From positions 1-64,000 of the forward strand of contig JBIKLY010000003.1 in NCBI GenBank assembly GCA_044359525.1: DNA of 64,000 bases, read 5' to 3'. Source of the DNA: CAJBIL01 sp044359525 (lineage in GTDB: Bacteria; Pseudomonadota; Gammaproteobacteria; Burkholderiales; Rhodocyclaceae). Positions 1 through 8,189 of this stretch are shown piece after piece. The first letter of the stretch is position 1. Each line of letters starts with the position of its first letter. The notes beneath the pieces were generated by a model that worked only from the letters and a program-made list of their open reading frames with translations, was not told the DNA's origin and made no database searches. The position numbers were made by a program, and so were the translations under genes.

Positions 1-90
1 CCGAGGGAATACGCAAAGAAAGACATGAACACCGTGAGGGCTAACGTGATGTCGACGACAAAACGGGAAGTAAACAGGATATTGGACTGA
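1..90 (+). CDS. 3' end of an unidentified gene (partial)
   Basis: Reading frame 1 is open from the window edge to a TGA at 88-90. It encodes a 29-residue, strongly charged, helix-like tail containing [12 protein letters not shown] and TKREVNRIL. Charge pattern and codon use are compatible with the C-terminus of a real protein whose body lies left of the window. The opposite strand is also open here and would encode a hydrophobic stretch, the usual mirror image of a Lys/Glu-rich helix, so I prefer the + strand reading. It ends 69 bp before the integrase start and 30 bp before the LexA box. No function can be assigned from 29 residues. Confidence 0.3.
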   Translation, partial: PREYAKKDMNTVRANVMSTTKREVNRILD

Positions 91-119
91 CCAATATTCT
101 GGCGCTGGGGATTTTTGTG

Positions 120-135
120 CTGTATAGTTGTACAG
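120..135 (+). promoter_or_regulatory. LexA (SOS) box of the integrase gene
   Basis: The sequence CTGTATAGTTGTACAG is a perfect CTGT-N8-ACAG LexA operator, ending 23 bp before the proposed integrase start. SOS control through a LexA box in the integrase promoter is established for integron integrases. The box also decides the start: an ATG at 117 would place the operator inside the coding region, so 159 is preferred. Confidence 0.85.
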
Positions 136-158
136 TATCGAATATCTCGGAGCTTACC

Positions 159-1175
159 ATGCCTGATAATTCCTCTGCGGTTGAAGTGTCGCTGGATTCG
201 CCTCGTTTGCTTGATCGCGTGCGCGCCAGGTTGCGTGTCAAGCACTATAGCATACGCACTGAAACAGCATATCTTGGATGGATCAAGCGCTATATTCGCT
301 TTCATGGCAGGCGCCATCCCGCCGAAATGGGGCGGCTCGAAGCGGAGGCTTTCCTGAGTTCGCTGGCGGTTGAGCGCAACGTCAGCGCGGCGACGCAGAA
401 TCAGGCTTTAAGCGCCTTGCTCTTTCTCTATAAAGAAGTTCTGGAGATCGAGTTGCCGTGGCTGAAAGATGTCACGCGTGCCAAGAAGCCGGCCCGCCTG
501 CCGACAGTACTGACGCAGGAAGAAACGGCCGCATTATTCGATCATATGAATGACGGCGAGGTGAAGCTGATCGCACGCCTCCTCTATGGCAGCGGCTTAC
601 GGCTGCTCGAAGGCTTGCGCTTGCGCGTCAAGGATGTTGATTTCTCGCGTCGCGAGTTGATCATCCGTGACGGAAAGGGTGGGAAAGACAGGGTGACTAT
701 GCTTGCAACACAATTGCTGGAACCCCTGCAACTGCAGGTTGCCCGCCGCCGGTTGATGCACGATGAGGATCTGGCCAGGGGGCGCGGTGATGTGTGGTTA
801 CCCGAAGCTTTGTCCGTCAAGTATCCGGCGGCACAGCGCGCTTTTGGCTGGCAATATGTTTTTCCTGCTGCCGGCTATTCGGTCGATCCGCGCAGCGGCG
901 CGGTGCGTCGCCATCACGTAGACGAAAAACGCATCCAGCGTGCCGTCAAAGCGGCTGCCTTGAAGGCTGGCATCGTCAAGCAGGTTTCGCCGCACACCCT
1001 GCGCCACTCCTTCGCCACGCATCTGCTCGAAGCCGGCTATGACATCCGCACGGTGCAGGAGTTGCTCGGCCATTCGGATGTTTCAACGACGATGATTTAC
1101 ACGCACGTCCTCAATCGCGGCGGGCGTGGCGTATCCAGCCCGCTCGACCGACTGGGTGCCGGCCCCGGCGCTTGA
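159..1175 (+). CDS. intI: Integron integrase (IntI-type tyrosine recombinase)
   Basis: This 338-residue tyrosine recombinase matches IntI1 in length and layout. It has an N-terminal SAM-like core-binding domain (about 10-100) and a catalytic domain. The catalytic residues are Arg148 (GSGLRLLEG), His279 and Arg282 (PHTLRHSFA), His305 (LLGHS) and Tyr314 (MIYTH). These sit two residues from the IntI1 positions R146/H277/R280/H303/Y312. The extra patch between about 215 and 260 ([20 protein letters not shown], then a [11 protein letters not shown] segment) is the insertion that separates IntI from XerC/XerD. An AG-rich stretch at 147-152 can serve as ribosome site for the ATG at 159. The gene is convergent with dnaE2, with 28 bp between stops. 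I see no attC array in the window; cassettes, if present, would lie left of position 1. Confidence 0.93.
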   Translation: MPDNSSAVEVSLDSPRLLDRVRARLRVKHYSIRTETAYLGWIKRYIRFHGRRHPAEMGRLEAEAFLSSLAVERNVSAATQNQALSALLFLYKEVLEIELPWLKDVTRAKKPARLPTVLTQEETAALFDHMNDGEVKLIARLLYGSGLRLLEGLRLRVKDVDFSRRELIIRDGKGGKDRVTMLATQLLEPLQLQVARRRLMHDEDLARGRGDVWLPEALSVKYPAAQRAFGWQYVFPAAGYSVDPRSGAVRRHHVDEKRIQRAVKAAALKAGIVKQVSPHTLRHSFATHLLEAGYDIRTVQELLGHSDVSTTMIYTHVLNRGGRGVSSPLDRLGAGPGA

Positions 1176-1203
1176 ACAGCGCTGCCCTGCCCTACTCCCC
1201 TCT

Positions 1204-4200
1204 TCAATGGAAATCCCGGCTCGCTGCCGGCAACTTGCCGAGCAGTGCGCTCAGATCGACCAGACGTTTGGCGACCAAGTGCACGACATTGCCTTCGCGC
1301 TGCACCTGCCCCAGCACGCCGAGCAGGCGCGCGCCGAGGAGTTCGCGGCGTTGTTTGTCGACGAGTTTTGCGTGGACGACGATGTTGGCGAAGCCGGTTT
1401 CGTCTTCGAGGGTAACGAAGACGATGCCGCTTGCCGTGCCCGGCCGCTGGCGGCAGGTGACGATGCCGGCAGCGCGCGCCAGTTGGCGGTCAGCGGCGTT
1501 TTGCAACGCACCGGCGGAGATGAAGCGTTGCGCGGCGAGTCGTGCGCGCAGCAGAGCCAGCGGGTGGCGGCCCAGCGTCAGGCCGATGCTGGCGTAGTCG
1601 GCGATCAGGTTTTCGCCTTCACTCGGCGCAGCAAGTTCGGGCATGGCTTCCTGCGGCGCGGCGTAATCGAGCAGGTCGAGTTGCACGGCGGCGCTGGCCG
1701 CGGCCCATGCGGCCTCGCGGCGATGGCCGGCGAGCGAGGCCAGCGCACCAGCCGCGGCCAGTGCGTCGAGGTCACTGCGCGCCAGCCTGGCACGCGCCGC
1801 GAGATCGGCGACACTGGCAAAGGCTTGTTGCTGGCGGGCGTCAAGCAAGGCCGCGACACCGGCACGCGATAGGCCGGCAACACCGCCAAAACCGAGCCGA
1901 ACTGCGGCAGAGGCTTCAAGTCCAGCCTCCCAGTGGCTGCCCTGCACGCTCACCGGGCGCACCTCAACGCCATGCCGCTGTGCATCCTGTACCAGTTGCG
2001 AGGGCGCGTAGAAGCCCATCGGCTGGCTGTTGAGCAAGGCGCAAAGAAAAGCCGCCGGGTGGTGGCACTTGAGCCACGCCGAGGCATAGACAAGCAACGC
2101 AAACGAGGCGGCGTGCGACTCGGGAAAACCGTATTCGCCAAAGCCCTTGATCTGCGCAAAGATACGGCGCGCAAAGTCTTCGCTGTGGCCGCGCTCGCGC
2201 ATGCCGTCGATCAGTTTTTTCTCGAAAGGTTCGAGCCCGCCTTTGCGACGCCAAGCGGCCATGGCGCGGCGCAGGTTGTCAGCCTCGCCGGGGGTGAAGC
2301 CGGCCGCGACGACCGCCAGTTGCATCACCTGCTCCTGAAAAATCGGCACGCCGCAGGTGCGGCCAAGCACGGCGGCGATCTCCGGGCGCATCGGCTCGAT
2401 GCGCTCCTTGCCGTGGCGGCGGCGCAAGTAGGGGTGCACCATGTCGCCCTGGATCGGGCCGGGTCGAACCAGCGCGACTTCAATTACGAGATCATAAAAA
2501 TTGCGTGGCCGCAGGCGCGGCAGCATGGCCATCTGGGCGCGCGATTCGATCTGGAAGACGCCGACCGTATCGGCCGCGCAGATCATTTTGTACACCGCCG
2601 GGTCTTCAGGCGGGATGTCCTGCAGGCGCATGCCAAGCAGGCCGAGCGCGCGCTGGATGGCCGAGAGCATGCCGAGGGCGAGGATGTCGATTTTCAGCAG
2701 GCCAAGCGTATCGAGGTCGTCCTTGTCCCACTGGATGACGGTGCGCTCAAGCATCGCGGCATTTTCTACCGGCACCAGCCGGGAGAGTGGCCCGCGCGAG
2801 ATGACGAAGCCGCCGACGTGCTGCGAGAGGTGACGCGGAAAGCCGCGTAGTGCTTCGGCCAGCGCCAGCCACTTGGCAACGCGCGGTGACTGCGGGTCGA
2901 GGCCGACCGAACGCAGGCGCTCGGGCAGTTGATCGCGTTGATCCCACCACGCCAGCGAGCCGGCCAGCGCGTCGATCTGCGCCGTACCAAAGCCGAGCGC
3001 GCGGCCAGCGTCGCGCAGCGCACCGCGCGTGCGCCAGGTAATCACGGCTGCCGTCAACGCAGCACGCTCGCGGCCGTACTTGGTGTAGAGATACTGGATG
3101 ACTTCTTCGCGCCGCTCGTGCTCGAAGTCGACGTCGATATCGGGCGGCTCACCGCGTTCTTTGGAGATGAAGCGCTCGAACAGCAGGCTGGAGCGTGCCG
3201 GGTCGACTTCGGTAATGCCGAGCGCGTAACACACCGCCGAGTTGGCCGCCGAGCCGCGCCCCTGGCAGAGGATGTTACGCCTGCGCGCAAAATTGACGAT
3301 GTCGTAGACGGTCAGAAAATAGGGCTCGTAGCCAAGTTCGCCGATCAGCTGGAGTTCGTGTTCGATACGGTCGCTGACGCTGGCCGGCACAACATCGCCA
3401 TAACGCCGTGCCAGGCCCTGCGCCGTTTCGGCACGCAGGAAGGCGGCCGGCGTCTGGCCGTGCGGCACCACTTCATCCGGGTATTCGTAGCGCAATTCGT
3501 CGAGCGAAAAGCTGCAACGCGCGGCAACGGCCAGCGTTTCGGCGAGCAGCACCGGCGGGTAAAGCCGCGCCAGCCGGAGGCGGGTGCGCAGATGGCGTTC
3601 GCCGTTGGCAAATAGCGCGTGGCCGGCAGCAAAGACGGTGGTGTTGAGGCGAAGCGCCGTCAGCGTGTCCTGCAACGGCCGGCGCGTGCGCAAGTGCATG
3701 TGCACGTCACCGGCCGCCAGCGCCGGCAAACCGCTTGCCTCGGCCAGTGCCAGCAGCTCTGCCAGCCGCGTTGCGTCATCGGGGCCGGAATGCAGTTCAA
3801 CAGCCAGCCAGGCGCGACCGGGGAAACGCGCCGCCAGCCAGCGTCCATCTTCAGGCAGTGCGTTGTTACCCGGCACCCACAGGGCCAGGCAATCGGGTAC
3901 GGCGCCGCTGGTAAAGGCGAAATCGCCAACGGCTTCAAGATCGCCGCGCGTCAGGCGGTACGCGCCCTTCCCTGCCCGCCGCCGGGCAAGCGTGATGAGC
4001 GCCGAGAGGTTGCCGTAACCGGCACGGTTCTGTGCCAGCAACACCAGCTTGAAATCATCGTCAGCAAGGCGGAATTCGGCGCCGATGATGAGTTGCAGCC
4101 CTGCCGAATTTGCCCCTTTAGCCGCTTTGTAGGCACGCACCACACCAGCCAGCGAGCATTCGTCGGTGATCGCCAGCGCGTTATAGCCGAGCGCCCGCGC

Positions 4201-4296
4201 CCGCTCAACCAACTCCTCCGGGTGCGATGCACCACGCAGGAAGGTGAAGTTGGAGCAACAGTGAAGTTCGGCGTAGGCAGGAAGGGCGTCGGGCAT
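1204..4296 (-). CDS. dnaE2: Error-prone DNA polymerase DnaE2 (ImuC)
   Basis: This is a 1030-residue C-family polymerase alpha subunit of the DnaE2/ImuC type. It acts with ImuA and ImuB in SOS-induced translesion synthesis and mutagenesis. The N-terminal PHP domain starts at once (YAELHCCSNFTFLRG), as in DnaE2. The polymerase acidic motif PDIDVDFE lies at 385-391. The helix-hairpin-helix region and an OB fold follow near the C-terminus. The length is typical of DnaE2 and shorter than replicative DnaE. It has its own LexA box 10 bp upstream of the ATG. It is separated from imuB by a hemerythrin gene, so the cassette is split into two LexA-controlled transcription units. Confidence 0.95.
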   Translation of the reverse strand: MPDALPAYAELHCCSNFTFLRGASHPEELVERARALGYNALAITDECSLAGVVRAYKAAKGANSAGLQLIIGAEFRLADDDFKLVLLAQNRAGYGNLSALITLARRRAGKGAYRLTRGDLEAVGDFAFTSGAVPDCLALWVPGNNALPEDGRWLAARFPGRAWLAVELHSGPDDATRLAELLALAEASGLPALAAGDVHMHLRTRRPLQDTLTALRLNTTVFAAGHALFANGERHLRTRLRLARLYPPVLLAETLAVAARCSFSLDELRYEYPDEVVPHGQTPAAFLRAETAQGLARRYGDVVPASVSDRIEHELQLIGELGYEPYFLTVYDIVNFARRRNILCQGRGSAANSAVCYALGITEVDPARSSLLFERFISKERGEPPDIDVDFEHERREEVIQYLYTKYGRERAALTAAVITWRTRGALRDAGRALGFGTAQIDALAGSLAWWDQRDQLPERLRSVGLDPQSPRVAKWLALAEALRGFPRHLSQHVGGFVISRGPLSRLVPVENAAMLERTVIQWDKDDLDTLGLLKIDILALGMLSAIQRALGLLGMRLQDIPPEDPAVYKMICAADTVGVFQIESRAQMAMLPRLRPRNFYDLVIEVALVRPGPIQGDMVHPYLRRRHGKERIEPMRPEIAAVLGRTCGVPIFQEQVMQLAVVAAGFTPGEADNLRRAMAAWRRKGGLEPFEKKLIDGMRERGHSEDFARRIFAQIKGFGEYGFPESHAASFALLVYASAWLKCHHPAAFLCALLNSQPMGFYAPSQLVQDAQRHGVEVRPVSVQGSHWEAGLEASAAVRLGFGGVAGLSRAGVAALLDARQQQAFASVADLAARARLARSDLDALAAAGALASLAGHRREAAWAAASAAVQLDLLDYAAPQEAMPELAAPSEGENLIADYASIGLTLGRHPLALLRARLAAQRFISAGALQNAADRQLARAAGIVTCRQRPGTASGIVFVTLEDETGFANIVVHAKLVDKQRRELLGARLLGVLGQVQREGNVVHLVAKRLVDLSALLGKLPAASRDFH

Positions 4297-4305
4297 GGCA
4301 GAATA

Positions 4306-4321
4306 CTGTATAAGATTACAG
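4306..4321 (-). promoter_or_regulatory. LexA (SOS) box of dnaE2
   Basis: CTGTATAAGATTACAG is a perfect CTGT-N8-ACAG operator. It lies only 10 bp upstream of the dnaE2 ATG (minus strand), so bound LexA would cover the translation start region as well as the promoter. Confidence 0.85.
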
Positions 4322-4410
4322 TATTCTGCTCCTGTCGCCGACAGGCAGCAAGCGTGACAGGGCTATCTTATTAGATCAGCGCCCAGCTTGAACCTAGAAA
4401 AAGCAATTCA

Positions 4411-4538
4411 TCCACGAAAATCACTAAAAGCACGAAAAAATCAAACAGATACAAAAATGCAGAACGTAACCTATAGGGTGAGTGGCTAACTCAACTTAAC
4501 CTGTTGTTTAATTTCGTGTATTTCGTGATTTTCGTGGA
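4411..4538. repeat. Inverted pair of TTCGTG-type intergenic repeats
   Basis: Two 27-bp arms face each other, at 4411-4437 (starts TCCACGAAAATCAC) and 4512-4538 (ends GTGATTTTCGTGGA). They are complementary apart from about four positions, with a 74-bp spacer. A related stretch occurs at 5139-5157, at the end of imuB. Short TTCGTG..TTCGTGGA elements of this kind recur between genes in many betaproteobacteria. Function is unknown. Confidence 0.6.
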
Positions 4539-4564
4539 CAGACTGAGTCTTTTAGGTTGAAACT

Positions 4565-5053
4565 TTATGCAGAAAAACGGCTGTCAGCAAAAGCCGTCAG
4601 GCCGGCCTGCAACTCCGGAAATCTGGCGGCAACCGGCATGGGAAAAGGCCGATAGCGCCGGCGGGATTGCAAACTGGCAGCAAAGGGTTTGTCCAGTTCG
4701 TTGATATGACGCTCGAACCAGAGTTCGATATAACGCAGGAATGAATAGGCATCACGAACGCCGCTACGCACCTCGTCAAGCGCCTTGTTAAGGATGCGCA
4801 GGCTTTTACGGTGCGTGGCAATGTGCTCAGAGAACTCCAGCCCGTTCTGCCGTGCGATCCGTTCTTCGGTGGCGAAGTGGCGTACAAAAAAATCCATCAG
4901 GCTCTCGAAATCACCGATCGGATCATAATCGGCTTCAAAACAGGCGTTTTTGAGGGACTCAATGCGGATAAAAACCTCTTCATGCTCCGCATCAACCTCC
5001 GGCAAATCGATCATCAGGGATTCCGGCAACAAACCGGTATGCATTATCTCCAT
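4565..5053 (-). CDS. Bacteriohemerythrin-like protein
   Basis: This 162-residue protein has the spaced His/Glu pattern of a hemerythrin four-helix bundle: DAEHEEVF, FFVRHFATEE, EHIATHRK and WFERHINELD. That pattern would supply a diiron site binding O2 (or NO). The start at 5053 is preferred because an AGGAG lies eight bases upstream; an in-frame ATG at 5077 lacks this. After the hemerythrin domain (about 15-125) comes a basic tail of about 40 residues that I do not recognise. It sits between dnaE2 and imuB in the same direction, 95 bp downstream of imuB, and may be read through from that operon. A role in O2 sensing or buffering is inferred only from the family. Confidence 0.85.
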   Translation of the reverse strand: MEIMHTGLLPESLMIDLPEVDAEHEEVFIRIESLKNACFEADYDPIGDFESLMDFFVRHFATEERIARQNGLEFSEHIATHRKSLRILNKALDEVRSGVRDAYSFLRYIELWFERHINELDKPFAASLQSRRRYRPFPMPVAARFPELQAGLTAFADSRFSA

Positions 5054-5147
5054 GGACTGTCTCCTGTTATATGGCAACTGATTTTTCTAAATTATGGATG
5101 GAGTGTAGAAACGAGTTGTCCAAAAGACCAGAAAAAATACACGAAAA

Positions 5148-6665
5148 TCATGAAAAAAACCCATGTAAAAACCACCCCGCCTCGCTACGGTATATCCAGA
5201 GCCATTCGCTGCGCTGCGACATGACAATAAAATAATCACGGCGCACCTCGCCGACAGCACCAGCCTCACCCGCATCCCACCAGCCGCTTTCAATACGCTC
5301 CGGGCCGGCCAGCAGTTGCAAGGGCCCGCCACGCTGCGGGCGGCCGCCAAGCTCCCGTAGCGCCTGCGGCTGCGGCAGGAGCCACAGCGGGCGTGGCACA
5401 CTGACCGGCGGCGCAGTACGATGACTTTTGTATGAGGGTTTGCGGTGCGCGAGCTGCATCGGCGCGACCGGCTGTGAAGCGTTTTCCGGGCGATGTTCGG
5501 CGGCAACCGCCAGACCATGTACGCGGTCATTGCCGAGGCGCGCCTGCAGGCGCTCGACCAGTGCGGCAATCGCCTCATCTGCCACCGCATTTGCCACCGT
5601 ACTTGCCACCCCATTCTGCCCGCCGCCTGCCCCGGCAAACAGGCTGCCCGTGCGGACAGCCAGCGGCTCGGGCGACTCGGCACGCAGCGTCAGCACTTCA
5701 ACCGCAGCCGGCAACTCAAGGCGCTGCAGGCGCTCGATGAGCACACGACCGATACGCTCGGCGTTGCGCGTGGCGCCGGTCAGACCAAGCGTCAGGAGAG
5801 TTGCCGGACGCTGCCGGGCGCCACGCTCGTGCTCGAACACGAAAACACATTCGCTGATACCACCGCTACGCGCCGCAAGCCAGCCGCAGAGCACGCCGAT
5901 CAGCCGCCGCCCGGCAAAACCCAGCGCCAGTGCGTTTTCGACACGCGCCGGCAATTCCAGTCGCTCGGCAAAGCGCTCGGGGAAAACGAAGCGGGCGCGC
6001 GGGTCAGGCAACTCGCCAAGCGCACGCGCCAGATCGGTGACAAAAGCGACACCCAGACGGCGCGCCAAGCCGGCACGCGGCAGACGCAGCACATCGCCTA
6101 CTGAACGGGCGCCGAAGCCGCGAAGACGGGCATGATTCTGCGTGGAGAGATTGAATGCCGGGAGCGCGTCAAGCGGCAAGGCGCCAAGGCGACGCGGCAG
6201 ATCGGCCGGATCAAGACAGGGCGCGTCGTCACCGGCCATCGCCAGCCACTGCGCGGCAAGCGGCGTTGGCGCCAGTGCGGCTTGCGCTACGAAACCCTGT
6301 TCACGGCAGCCTTCAACGACCGCTGCAAACAGGACCGCCGCGCCGCCAAAGAGACGCAGGGAACCGGCAACCTCAAGCAACAGCGTCTGTGGCGGCAGCA
6401 GGCAAACCTCCGTGGTAAAACTGCCGGCCCAGCAAGCCAGCTGCGCCAGCGCCGCCTGCTCGCGCGCCTCATCACGCTGCTCCACATGCAGGTCGGGCAG
6501 CAGCGCCCAAGCGCCGGACAAGCGCATGCCGGGCAGCACGCCAGCCGTCGCGGCCACCTCGTCGGCAACGACGATGCGCTCACGGCTGACGATGGCGCTA
6601 GGCGGTGGTCGGCGAGGAAAAGCTTCGAGCGGCAGGCGCGGCAGGTACAGGGCAAGCCAGAGCAT
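5148..6665 (-). CDS. imuB: ImuB, Y-family-like mutasome protein
   Basis: This 505-residue protein begins MLWLALYLPRLPLEAF, the usual ImuB N-terminus, which fixes the start at 6665 rather than the longer in-frame 6734. ImuB is a catalytically inactive Y-family polymerase relative that links DnaE2 to the beta clamp and ImuA. The N-terminal palm-like part shows VVADEVAATAGVLPGM, where active Y-family enzymes have an acidic motif. HhH and little-finger-like regions follow. The long C-terminal part contains a low-complexity PRPLWLLPQPQAL segment typical of ImuB. It overlaps imuA by 68 bp, which supports translational coupling. Its 3' end runs into a TTCGTG-like repeat. Confidence 0.9.
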   Translation of the reverse strand: MLWLALYLPRLPLEAFPRRPPPSAIVSRERIVVADEVAATAGVLPGMRLSGAWALLPDLHVEQRDEAREQAALAQLACWAGSFTTEVCLLPPQTLLLEVAGSLRLFGGAAVLFAAVVEGCREQGFVAQAALAPTPLAAQWLAMAGDDAPCLDPADLPRRLGALPLDALPAFNLSTQNHARLRGFGARSVGDVLRLPRAGLARRLGVAFVTDLARALGELPDPRARFVFPERFAERLELPARVENALALGFAGRRLIGVLCGWLAARSGGISECVFVFEHERGARQRPATLLTLGLTGATRNAERIGRVLIERLQRLELPAAVEVLTLRAESPEPLAVRTGSLFAGAGGGQNGVASTVANAVADEAIAALVERLQARLGNDRVHGLAVAAEHRPENASQPVAPMQLAHRKPSYKSHRTAPPVSVPRPLWLLPQPQALRELGGRPQRGGPLQLLAGPERIESGWWDAGEAGAVGEVRRDYFIVMSQRSEWLWIYRSEAGWFLHGFFS

Positions 6666-7314
6666 GGCGCAGGCCGGAGGAATAGCGCGGGCGGTGAATA
6701 TTGATCGGCAGCGGCGCCGGCCGCGCGCCGCCACGGCGCTTGAGCAGCCGAACGATCAGGCGCTCGCCCTCGCCTTCGAGCGCCAGACGCAAGGGGGCCG
6801 GCGAAGATTGGCCGGCGCAATTCGCCGGGCGGAAAACGAACAGCAGCGTGCGGCTCGCTTCAGCCGCCAGTTGCAAGCGGCGCAGTGCGGTGACATTGGC
6901 CTCGGGCAGCCAGGCCACCACCGCGCCAACGCCATCGGCCGCCAGCGCACGTTCGCAGGCCCACGCCGCGTCGCGCCCGGGCGCGCTGGCAACCAGCAGG
7001 CGGGCTAGCGCTACGCCGGACTCTTCCAGCGCCGGGGCGTAAAGCGAATACGGCGGCGCAACGCAAACCAGCCAGCCCAGTTCGTCGGCCGACACGCGCG
7101 CCAGCGCCGGCAGGAGTAGCGCCAGTTCGCCGACGCCGGTACGCGCCGGCAGCAGCTCGATCAGGCCGCCACGCGGCCAGCCGCCGCCAGGCAACTCGGC
7201 ATCCAATTCAGCAAAACCAGTAGTGACGCCAGGCAATGGCGCGCCGGCCAGCGCATCGCCACGCCAGACATCGGGGCGTTCAAGAATTTGTGCGAGGGCT
7301 GGTGGAGAAGACAT
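6598..7314 (-). CDS. imuA: ImuA, RecA-like mutasome accessory protein
   Basis: This 238-residue protein has the ImuA/SulA-like architecture: a RecA-fold N-terminal part with TGFAELDAELPGGGWPRGGL near residues 32-51, then a truncated core without a convincing Walker A lysine. It is the second gene of lexA-imuA-imuB, 51 bp after lexA. ImuA supports ImuB/DnaE2 translesion synthesis by interaction. The C-terminal region about 190-238 is basic and proline-rich and overlaps the imuB start. SOS control comes through the LexA box at 7992. Confidence 0.88.
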   Translation of the reverse strand: MSSPPALAQILERPDVWRGDALAGAPLPGVTTGFAELDAELPGGGWPRGGLIELLPARTGVGELALLLPALARVSADELGWLVCVAPPYSLYAPALEESGVALARLLVASAPGRDAAWACERALAADGVGAVVAWLPEANVTALRRLQLAAEASRTLLFVFRPANCAGQSSPAPLRLALEGEGERLIVRLLKRRGGARPAPLPINIHRPRYSSGLRHALACPVPAAPAARSFSSPTTA

Positions 7315-7365
7315 GGCAAAGGCCGGTGATTGGACAGACGCTGGCGTCGGGTTTTACATCGGGTT

Positions 7366-7968
7366 TTACATCGACTCGCTGCCGCGAATCAGCCCGACCG
7401 CCAGCCCTTCGATGACCAGCGGGACGTTGCGCGTATCGACAATGATCGGATCAAAATCGGGGTTCTCGGCAATCAGCTCGACGATGGCGCCGTGCTGACG
7501 GAAACGTTTGACCGTCACCTCTTCATCGAGCCGCGCAACAACGATCTGGCCGTTGCGCGCTTCGCTGCTGCGGTGCACGGCGAGCAGGTCACCGTCAAAA
7601 ATGCCGGCGTTGATCATCGACAGGCCTCGCACACGCAGCAGGTAGTCGGCGCGCGGGCTAAACAGGCCGGCGTCGAGCGCATAACGGCGCTGCACGTTTT
7701 CAACGGCGAGGATCGGGCTGCCGGCAGCGACACTGCCGATCAGCGGCAGGCCAAGCTGTTCAACGAGGCGGATACCGCGCGCAGAACCCGGCTCAAGGAT
7801 GATGATGCCTTTTTTAGCCAGCGCCTTGAGGTGTTCTTCGGCAGCATTGTGCGAAGCAAAACCGAAGGCGTTGGCGATCTCCGCCCGCGTTGGCGGGGCG
7901 CCAAGCGACTCCAGCGTGCTGCGGATGAACTCGAGAATTTCCTGTTGCCGCGGGGTAAGCTTGATCAT
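7366..7968 (-). CDS. lexA: LexA repressor
   Basis: This 200-residue LexA has an N-terminal winged helix ([12 protein letters not shown], then [15 protein letters not shown]) and a C-terminal S24-type latent protease. The cleavage site is Ala82-Gly83 (SVAAGSP) and the catalytic dyad is Ser117 (RGLSMINAG) and Lys154 (EVTVKRF). This matches E. coli A84-G85, S119 and K156. The ATG at 7968 gives the family N-terminus MIKLTPRQQ; longer in-frame starts would contain the LexA box. It heads the lexA-imuA-imuB operon and has a perfect operator 23 bp upstream, so it should be autoregulated. It may be a second, cassette-specific LexA or the only one in the genome; the window cannot tell. Confidence 0.95.
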   Translation of the reverse strand: MIKLTPRQQEILEFIRSTLESLGAPPTRAEIANAFGFASHNAAEEHLKALAKKGIIILEPGSARGIRLVEQLGLPLIGSVAAGSPILAVENVQRRYALDAGLFSPRADYLLRVRGLSMINAGIFDGDLLAVHRSSEARNGQIVVARLDEEVTVKRFRQHGAIVELIAENPDFDPIIVDTRNVPLVIEGLAVGLIRGSESM

Positions 7969-7991
7969 GATCGTCGCCTTGGGTTTTGATA

Positions 7992-8007
7992 CTGTATTTT
8001 TATACAG
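7992..8007 (-). promoter_or_regulatory. LexA (SOS) box of lexA-imuA-imuB
   Basis: CTGTATTTTTATACAG is a perfect CTGT-N8-ACAG operator 23 bp upstream of the lexA ATG. It is the third such site in the first 8 kb. Confidence 0.88.
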
Positions 8008-8189
8008 CTTGCACTCAAAAAGCAAGCAAAAACCATCGGCAAACGCAAAATAAAAGGGAAATTCTCCGGAGTATCTCTCGTCAGCCTTTTCCAGATCGGT
8101 ATCACGCACGAGCGGACTTTGCGGCGTTATGATGAACAGGAGTCTCAATCAACGCACTGTCAAAGCACGCAAGCCGCAAAGGAAAGCAA

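Noticed and set aside
45..51. Possible attI core site (GTTAGCC on the minus strand)
   Set aside because: Does not fit GTTRRRY, and the surrounding sequence reads better as the end of a + strand gene.
1..95. Hydrophobic minus-strand reading (contains [16 protein letters not shown])
   Set aside because: No start codon; it is the expected mirror of a Lys/Glu-rich helix on the + strand.
1126..2850. Long + strand frames after intI
   Set aside because: Mirror frames of dnaE2; no ribosome site or recognisable domain.
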